A stretch of 64,000 nucleotides of DNA from Cordilura impudica (taxonomy: Eukaryota; Arthropoda; Insecta; Diptera; Scathophagidae): the NCBI GenBank assembly GCA_963682025.1, contig OY821519.1:161752987-161816986 (forward strand), in the 5' to 3' direction. A program made the position numbers and the translations under genes. Below the pieces are notes generated by a model. It was not told the DNA's origin. It was given only the letters and a program-made list of their open reading frames with translations, and made no database searches. How positions within the stretch are numbered: position 1 is the stretch's first letter; every line of letters begins with the position of its first letter. This document shows positions 56,851-64,000 of this stretch, in pieces.

Positions 56851-57628
56851 ATGATGAAGCTAAATGTTTTAATGTAAGTCTTCTTAAGCAATATTTTTTC
56901 TAAAATATTACAAAATTTTGTAAATTAAAATAAGAATCTTTTAAATGAATCCCAAGTTAATTCTTGAAAACAGACTGTCAAAAAAAAAAGAAAAATCAAT
57001 AAATCTTATATTTATTAAAGTTTTGAGTTAAATAATTTAATCCTGTAAAGAAAAAAAATATGTTTTCATTATTACAGAACTTGATTTTATTTTTATCTAA
57101 CAAAATTAAATAAGAAGCTTGAATAGTAAAGAAAACGAGTAAATAAAATCATTATTTTTGAAGAAAATTTTAGCATTTGATTTTCACAATAATTGCAACC
57201 ACATTAAATAAACCTAAACTAAAACTTAAAACAAAAGAATGAAATTATAAACAAAATTACAACTCATATAGTAACAAAATAATTGCAACAAAATAATTGC
57301 ATACACATTATATAAATCAATTGAAGCATAGCGGCGAATAACGTTGTAAACGACAAAAATCAAATTGTTCAGAATTTGTAAAAAACGTTTTAAAAGTAGC
57401 AGACACCTTCTAAATTATCGTTTTTTGGTTAATTATGGAGACATTCGAATTAAAAAGATATTTTGTAAAAAAAATATGCATTTAATAACATTTATTAATT
57501 TAATAAATTAAAAATTTTTTTTGTTCACAGTGGCAAAAAGTTTCATATCCAAAACTCATTGCTACATACAACGTTATTCCATGTTACACAACAGAGAGTT
57601 AGATGGCATTTAAACGTTTTTCGGGTAA
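56851..57628 (+). other. possible spliced leader exons
   Basis: ATGATGAAGCTAAATG at 56851 is followed by an AATGTAAGT donor at 56873/56874. An AT-rich intron-like stretch ends in TTTTTTTTGTTCACAG at 57529. The next segment stays open in the joined phase for about 98 bases and ends at a CGGGTAAAG donor-like site near 57627. Errantiviruses make env from a spliced RNA with a leader exon, but no env is recognised here. Inferred only from splice-like signals. Confidence 0.35.
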
Positions 57629-57846
57629 AGAAATGTTTTATATTTAAGAAAATTTGAATGATAATAAGCTCATTATAGAATTAAAATAAGAAGAAATTAT
57701 ATTAATTAAACATACTTTACAAGACAAACTTAAATTCAATTTCACAACAAAATAACATAATATAATAACACAAAAGAAAATAAATAAAAAACTCAAAAGA
57801 AATATATTCGTTTACTCTCGAACCTAGATTTTTAATTTAACTTAAT
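57629..57846. other. AT-rich, unassigned
   Basis: Interior of the errantivirus-like element. No supported feature; stops in every frame. Confidence 0.4.
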
Positions 57847-59170
57847 TTAACGGCAGATATATTTATAAAAATCGGCGTATTTCTCAGGCAAGTATGATGC
57901 CATTGCGAGCAGGTCCTTTTTCTTTTCTTCGCTTATTTTAATAGGTTCCCAAAGAAGCGGCACACAGTGGCTGAAAATCGTTTTTCATTGTCCAAAATTC
58001 TGGCCATTGGTTCAAAACTTTTGAACCGATCAAAATATTTAAGTAATTTTTTTTTTAATGGATAGATTTTTAGTTCTGCTTGACGCAGTTTTAATTACAT
58101 TAAAATTGATTGAGGACTTTTTAAGGAATTCTAGGTCAAAGTTGAACTTTTGATTTTTTTTCACTTTTAGAGTGAAATATGTGTTTATTATTTTTTTATT
58201 TATTAAAAAATTTAATATTTGGATTTTAATAATAATTATAAAAATTTTTTGTAATAATGGGATTTTTTTAATGTTACACTCAAAAAAATTTTTACACCCA
58301 CAAAAAAAAAATAGTAAAATCAACGGATGAACGGATCTGACGTTGCCAATAATATATTAAATAGATCTTCATTTGCGGAATTTCGAGAACTTTTTGTAGT
58401 ATTGTGCTCTCTATAAAATCTGTAATCCTTATTCCTTTTTCTTGAGCCTCCTCTGATAGATCTCCAAGTGGCACCAAATGATATTTAATGACAACTTCTC
58501 CATGATAAAGGATTTTGTGAACTGTTGCAGACATATTTCTCCATGGGTAGTTGGTTGTATATATTTTTGCAGTTTCCTTAGCATAATCTCCAAATTTTCT
58601 AGAGTCAATTTCTTCATTGCACGCAAGTACTTCTAGGATTATTTTAAATCTGAAAATAAGGTTTAAATCCACTCCTGTTATTTCAGATGCTGTTTCTGGA
58701 TCTGAAAAGAATCTTCTTGCGGTATTGCCTTCTTTTGTATTGCCTGACCCTTGTTTTGGGTGATCTGTAATCAATCCAAATTTGCGATATTCATCTTGAA
58801 CATGTTTCTTTTTTGAACTTCTTAACTCTTTGTTGGTTTCGTTGTTTCTTATTGATCCTGAAGACCCGAAATCCAAATCATAACTTATTTTTAGTATGTG
58901 TTCCATAAGTCGTATTCTTGCATGTAGTGGTGATAATCCAAATTCATATGCATCGGTATTATCTAATGATTTTGTCGGGACTTGGTTTAATTGCCTTGAT
59001 GTTGCTTGGCATATAATGCAGCTGGATGCAACCTTCGTGTTAGTCAAAGCCTGACCACTTTTCCATCTATCATTGTCAGCACTAATTGGTAGCTTACTTC
59101 AATTTGCTGCCCATCTAATTGTAATTGTAATGGTAGTGTTGCAATTTGCGCCTTGACATAACTAACTTCT
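57847..59170 (-). pseudogene. TE-associated protein of unknown function
   Basis: Main frame 59047-58292: CIICQATSRQLNQVP (possible zinc-binding pair), YEFGLSPLHARIRLMEHIL, KQGSGNTKEGNTARRFF, ASEITGVDLNLIFRFKIIL, YPWRNMSATVHKILYHGE and IVPLGDLSEEAQE-like sequence. Upstream, shifted by one base, LQLDGQQIEVSYQLVLTMID and DGKVV extend it to about 59170. Downstream, after another shift, EDLFNILLATSDPF is seen, and a separate open segment ends SYLPEKYADFYKYICR-stop at 57847. I recognise the pattern (NTARRFF, SEITG, HKILxHG, LSEEAQE) from many unannotated, repeated insect and cnidarian proteins. I cannot name the transposon superfamily or activity. It lies opposite the strand of the surrounding LTRs. 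Confidence 0.7.
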
Positions 59171-59182
59171 TTGTTAATGGTT

Positions 59183-59517
59183 ATAAATACCTAAAGCACA
59201 AATTTAATACATCATTGTATACGAGTACTTATAGGGCTGTTTAAATTATCGTAATTTAATTTTTTTTAGAGTAATTTCATTAAAATGAAAAAGTGTTCTA
59301 CCCACGGGTCGTCACGGGTGCAAAAGTATATATAGGGTTAAAGTCGACACTTTCATCTTTCCCCGGGTGGTATACGTTTCTTGTTCCCTTTTGTTCCCTA
59401 GAAGTTCTATTCCACTAAAGTTGAAATTTGAGAAATATATAGTAGTTTCATAAATATTTCATAACGTCCCTAATATTAAACGGTAGAGCTGTGACTACTT
59501 ACAACAACTAAAGACTG
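59183..59517. repeat. 400-bp-spaced direct repeat, unit 1
   Basis: About 335 bp sharing TACCTAAAGCACAAATTTAA, CTACCCACGGGTCGTCACGG, TATATATAGGGTTAAAG and CGGGTGGTATACG with unit 2. It includes a TATA-like box. No coding potential. Confidence 0.88.
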
Positions 59518-59582
59518 TGTATTGACATTCTTACTTACAAATATATACTGGTAATAGAACAAATAACGACTATTATAAGCTA

Positions 59583-59914
59583 TAAAATACCTAAAGCACA
59601 AATTTAATACACCATTGTATACGAGTACTTATAGGGCTGTTTAAATTATCGTAATTTGAATTTTTTAGAGTAATTTCTTTAAAATTAAAAAAGTGTTCTA
59701 CCCACGGGTCGTCACGGGTGCAGAAGTATATATAGGGTTAAAGTGGACACTTTCGCCGTTCTCCGGGTGGTATACGTTTCTTGTTCCCTTCTGTTCCTAG
59801 AAGTTCCATTCCACTAAAGTTGAAATTTGAGAAAAATATAGTAGTTTCATAAATATTTCATAAAGCCCTAATATTAAACGATAGTGCTGTGACCACTTAC
59901 AACAACTAAAGACT
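59583..59914. repeat. 400-bp-spaced direct repeat, unit 2
   Basis: Second unit, separated from the first by about 65 unrelated bases and differing by scattered substitutions and small indels. It may be a satellite dimer or the LTRs of a tiny element. Confidence 0.88.
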
Positions 59915-61286
59915 ATAATCCTACCAACATTATAAAAAAGACCGCAGGTCATTATCGATGATAGCTTGCGAGTAGTAACGATTTATTTTTGATAAAAAAC
60001 AAAAAAAAAAATCACCTTTTTCTGAAATTAAAAAAACAGTTGAGTCTGATAGCATGCCACGCCCACAATTAGCAATAGTTTAACCTAATTTTTTGGCTAC
60101 CTTAATCTGGATATATAAGCTACAAAAAGGCGTTAAAATTTTAAAAATCGGTGACAAAAAAATTAGACTTTTGGCCAATGAAATCAAAATTTCAGCCACA
60201 GTGCGGCATAGTATTTTTTGATAAATTTCGTGTTCGTTTGGAGTTTAACCTATAGCATACCCAAGTCTCTGCAATACTATTTTTTCGTACTCTTAGTATT
60301 TTGGATCATCAATAGAAATCTGAAGCTTCTAGCTTCGGTTCTTTTGCAATTAGGATCTTTATACAAATTTTTATTGAGAACTTTGATGTACGTTAAATGG
60401 ATTCGATTGTTTTGTGGACTCAATCATATGGCAAACATCTTCCTTAATAAAAATTTGTGACGCTTTCATTTTCTTTTCAATAAGAGCAAAATCTCGATCA
60501 GTTGGAATGATGGATTGATTTCAGAGAAGTATTTTGTTAGAACGCCTTGGCACAATGAAATTATTGTCCAGTTGTTATTCTGTCCAACGCATCTATCAGA
60601 CCATATCATTATCTTTCTAGTATACTGTAGTTGCAAGTATACTATAGTACATAAAATGTTTTTTTAATATACACGACGCACTTTCCGCAACTTCTCTTTT
60701 TGCAACACTTTCGTGCCAGTGCACATATCGATCTTGTTGCATGGAGGCGCATGTACAGCGAAGTTGTAATTTGAGTATTGACGCTGAAATGTAATGCAAC
60801 TCTCTCTCTGTTGCATTCTGGCTGTGTAGAAAATAATTTGCAGTGCAGTTGCGAAGAGAAATTTCCTCTTTTCCCTTTCTTCTTCTTTTAGGCTCCATCA
60901 ACTCGATTAAAGATGATAAGAAATCTGATTGTTCATTTTAATTTTTTTTTTCATAGAATTTATGAAAATGCTCTTTTATTAGCCTGATGTTGTATTTTTG
61001 GCAAAAAAAATATACTATATTATAAGAATTTAAATGAAAATTGAAATAATTTTTATTTTTTTCTTGTTTCGTAATCGTTTCCACTAACTCTTAATCTTTT
61101 ATTTATGTTATCTTTCCAATTTTCGACATTAATTTTCCTTTTTGTGTCTCTGTTAAACTTATTTATATCATTCTATAATTAACTTTGAATTATTTTGTCA
61201 GTCACTTACAACGTTCTTTCACTGACTATCACTTTCTAATTGCTTTTTAAAAACGATATCGGGCATAAATTCAGCTGATTTGGTAC
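59915..61286. other. unassigned interior stretch
   Basis: AT-rich, no gene I can support. Open frames at 60218-60460 (plus) and 60617-60901 (minus) are short, isolated and resemble nothing I know. Confidence 0.4.
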
Positions 61287-61508
61287 TTGGTCAATGAGGG
61301 AGAGTTTATTAACGGTAATCTGCAAAAAAGAAGAACGGTTTTGCAAAAACGGCGTTTACAACGTTATTCGCGTCTATGCTTCAATTGTATAAGAAAAGTT
61401 TTGAAAAAAGAACAAATTTTTAAAACAAGAAAATGGAACTGTAAAACAAAAATAACAACTAACATAGTGAGGAGATGCAACAAAATAGTTGCATCCACAT
61501 TAGATTAA
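61287..61508 (+). CDS. short basic ORF upstream of right LTR
   Basis: 73 codons, strongly basic (LQKRRTVLQKRRLQRYSR...), with four Cys (CFNCIRK and later single Cys). It is preceded by a few in-frame codons that contain GGTAATC. It could be the last exon of an element protein or chance; I do not recognise it. The track uses a non-ATG start here, so the start is uncertain. Confidence 0.25.
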   Translation: MVNEGEFINGNLQKRRTVLQKRRLQRYSRLCFNCIRKVLKKEQIFKTRKWNCKTKITTNIVRRCNKIVASTLD

Positions 61509-61752
61509 GCAATAATATAATAAGAAATTAATGTTTCCAGTAATACGTAATAATAAAATTTTATCATTTGAATCCAATTAAGTAGCCAAGTGTAGGAAAA
61601 ATTATACAAAAAATTGTACAAGAAAGACCTTTTCCTCATTTTGCCAGCAACATAGCATCACCCATGAATTTGGGCTCTAAAATTTTTTTTCCTTTTTACA
61701 AAACGATTTCGGCCCATTTGATTTGTAGTGCCATCAGACGGGGACGTCGGAA

Positions 61753-61765
61753 TCTTAAAACGGGG
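61753..61765 (+). other. polypurine tract before right LTR
   Basis: AAAACGGGG with an adjacent AG directly upstream of the LTR start AGTACTTAAAGC. Confidence 0.6.
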
Positions 61766-62938
61766 AGTACTTAAAGCATGTCACACTTCCATGTCACAAG
61801 TCAGTCCGCAAATATAGCGAGCGCGGCAGCCCGCAAATATGCCAATCAAATCAGTCCGCCAATATGACGAACAAATCAATCCGCCATTCATGCGGGCCAA
61901 TATGGTGAACAAATTAGTTCACCAACTATCTTCATATTTACGGTCACCCAATATGACAAACATTATGTCGGCACAAATTTTTTGGTAAATAAATACTTTG
62001 CCACCCAACTTGACAAACATCTTAGTTTGTCATTTATTTTTATAAATGTTTTTGCACTCATCGAATTACTCACAATGGGCAGGAGTATGTCGCAATCTCG
62101 TATTGCATTGTTCTACATTTAATAATTATGTCGCAATCTCATATTGCATTCCCAGACATTTTCTATTTTTCTCTCGCAATTCCCCATTGCGTTCAATCAC
62201 ACCTTTAATTCTTTTGGGTGTCAGTTTCGACACACAAACATTTCTTGAAACTGCTGCATTGTATTCATTCCCCTAAGTCAGTGCAATTGAAGGTTTCACA
62301 ATTTATGATAGTGAAACAAATGCACTTGACTGCTATTTTGGCCAGCCAAATGTTTTTGTGCCTTTGCATTTGCGGTGGTCTTTTTTTAGTGTTTGCCTGC
62401 ATTGGCATTTCTGGTTGTTTTTTGTGTGTTTCTCTGTTGCTGAGGAACGTATTCTTTTTAACTATATGAATTGAGTAATAAGAACAATAAAAGTCAGTAT
62501 GAAATAAGACTGAGGCCTCATAGTAGGTAAAATAAAATAAATAAAATTTAAGAAATTATGATTCAATTGATGAATTTTAAGAATAAATATGATTTAAATA
62601 AATCGACCCAATAATTTGTGAAAGTTTAAAATAAATAACATTTAAATAAATTAACCCAATACTTTGTGAAAGATTAAAGTAAAATAAAATTTAAATCAAA
62701 TTAACTCTATAATCTGTGAAAGATTAAACTAAATAAATCAACTCTAAAATTTGTTAAAGTTTAAATAAATAAAATTTAAGTAACTTAACTCAATAATCTG
62801 TGAAAGATTAAAGTAAATAAAATTTAAATAAATTAACTCTATAATTTATGAAAGTTTCAAATAAATGAAATTTGCTCTACAAGTTATGTGTTACAATTAA
62901 TTAAATAACAACCCGCAAACGCAATTTGTAAAAAATTA
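61766..62938 (+). repeat. LTR (right) of errantivirus-like element
   Basis: Homologous to 55354-56580 over its whole length, including the CAGTCCGC cluster and the AT-rich ~58-bp units. It is slightly shorter. The end is placed by alignment with the left LTR. Confidence 0.82.
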
Positions 62939-63238
62939 TTGAAAAACTTACGATAATATGAGTTCTGATCACACTAAAATTAAAATAAAAATATAAATAT
63001 GAATAAAATTATATAGCGCGATACATTATTTTGTTATCACAGGTAGATGTCAGTTTATTGCAACTCTGTAGCTAGTATTAATTTTATCTGTGTCTTCCTG
63101 TAAATTCATAGTTTTTGGTATGTTTTTTATTTTTGGCTTAGAAGGCTTTCAATAGCATACCATTTTCTGCGTTTGAAAAAATTGTTCACTACATTTTTGG
63201 CAATAACTTTTTAAAAAACTTGTCAATTTGAAAATATT
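62939..63238. other. unassigned flank
   Basis: AT-rich. It may contain the left end of the mariner/Tc1-type remnant that follows, but no terminal repeat can be fixed because the partner lies outside the window. Confidence 0.4.
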
Positions 63239-64000
63239 TTGGTAGTAGGCTTTGAAATGAATAGCAGAAAATTACGCTTTTTAAAATTTTGTGCTAGACG
63301 CCTTTATTCATTTCAAAATTGCAGGCGAATTGGAAACACGCAAAAATATAGTGAAAATCTTTCAAGCCCACCCTCTGTGGACAGTAAAAAAAATAGCCCG
63401 AAAACAGTGTCTGGAGTCTTACAAAATTTTAACGAGACTTGAACGTCACTCTGAAGACAGGTTCTGGAAGGAAGAAAGGCATCTGTGACCAAAAGAATGC
63501 AAAGAAAATCGTCACCATGCTGAAGAAAAATCCTAATATTTCGGGAGAAAACTGGCTCAGAAAGTGGAATGATCCGACTTTTTTGGGATAGGAATGCTGT
63601 AAAGAACACGGAAGCAAAACAGCAGGCCAAAAATTTAAAAAATGATTTCTTTAAAAAATTAAATTAAATCATGGACGACGAGACGTACATTTTGGCTGAC
63701 TTTTCGCAGCTTCCAGCTTAGGAATTGTACATTGCAGGCCCGCGGGGGAATGTAGATGAAAAATTTAAGTCTAAAGAACAATCAAAATTTTTTCTCAAGT
63801 TCCTGGTATGACAAGCTATTTGCAGTTGTGGCGAAAGGAGCAAGCATTTCGTAACTACGGGAACAATTAACTCGGAAATATTCATCCAAGAATGCTTGGA
63901 AAGAAGACTAAAATCCTTCTTAAGACAGCACGAGGTTTTCACTTTTTTAGACCTGACCTAGCCTCTTGCCATTACAGCAAAGTGGCCTTGGAGTTGTACT
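63239..64000 (+). pseudogene. mariner/Tc1-type transposase remnant, cut by window end
   Basis: Plus strand, several frames. N-terminal helix-turn-helix with VKKIARKQCLESYKIL (63385-63435), KNAKKIVTMLKKNPNISGR-like sequence near 63500-63545, the first catalytic Asp in MDDETYILADFSQLP (63670), then VTTGTINSEIYIQECLE (63850). Sequence near 63955-63985 corresponds to the second Asp region, before the window ends. Stops near 63488, 63590 and 63720 break it. It is a different family from the element at 998-2289. Confidence 0.78.

Larger units (their letters stand above)
55354..62938 (+). mobile_element. errantivirus-like LTR element, no gag/pol
   Basis: Two ~1.2 kb direct LTRs (55354-56580, 61766-62938), a tRNA-Lys-type primer site after the first and a purine tract before the second. 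LTR starts AGTTAAG/AGTACTTAA fit the AGT start of gypsy-type errantiviruses. The 5.2 kb interior has no recognisable gag or pol. No matching target duplication seen. It looks like a large-LTR, non-autonomous or gutted element. Confidence 0.7.

Noticed and set aside
60218..60901. ORFs at 60218-60460 and 60617-60901
   Set aside because: Short, no family resemblance, no nearby signals. Likely chance.
55350..62945. Target duplication around the errantivirus-like element
   Set aside because: No convincing 4-5 bp match at the LTR edges. The right LTR end is uncertain by a few bases.

Overview
The window is AT-rich eukaryotic DNA made almost entirely of nested and decayed transposable elements. No intact host gene, tRNA or rRNA is recognisable. 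The mix of elements (412/mdg1-like Ty3/gypsy, BEL/Pao elements with and without env, an errantivirus-like LTR pair, Penelope-like elements, LINEs, mariner, hAT and a MADF-carrying DNA transposon) points to an insect, most likely a fly. No species can be named from the sequence.

Layout. 1-995: AT-rich, unassigned. 998-2289: a mariner-type element with inverted repeats and a broken transposase. 2768-31931: a 29 kb minus-strand array of three gypsy-type proviruses that share LTRs (LTR-internal-LTR-internal-LTR-internal-LTR). The whole array is bounded by one 4-bp target duplication, CTAT. A 5'-truncated Penelope-like element (10649-14656), itself carrying a MADF-gene DNA transposon (12236-14329), sits in the leader of copy 1. 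A LINE (27055-30750) sits in the leader of copy 3. 32531-33430: a LINE tail with poly-A. 33431-34860: a hAT remnant. 35815-38512: a decayed gypsy element whose integrase is split by a solo LTR.

38515-55042 is a BEL/Pao element (BEL-A) in two opposed halves. The 5' LTR, leader minisatellite, gag and pol are on the plus strand up to the middle of integrase. The rest of integrase, an env-like gene and the 3' LTR are on the minus strand, as if the 3' half had been inverted. A second BEL element (BEL-B, 45688-53336, 5-bp target duplication) is inserted in that env gene. In BEL-B the integrase runs in frame into a Gag-like zinc-knuckle module. 55190-55353 holds a Penelope-like 3' end. 55354-62938 is bounded by two ~1.2 kb LTRs with a tRNA-Lys-type primer site, but its interior has no gag or pol; it holds a TE-associated gene of unknown function and a 400-bp-spaced direct repeat. 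A second mariner/Tc1-type remnant runs off the right edge.

Nearly every coding region is broken, so the genes do not form a working pathway. What the window records is a history of nested insertion, tandem amplification, inversion and domain shuffling. The most interesting points are the single-TSD trimer whose members share internal defects, the hammerhead-like folds at two Penelope-like ends, the integrase/zinc-knuckle fusion, and the BEL element with an inverted 3' half.
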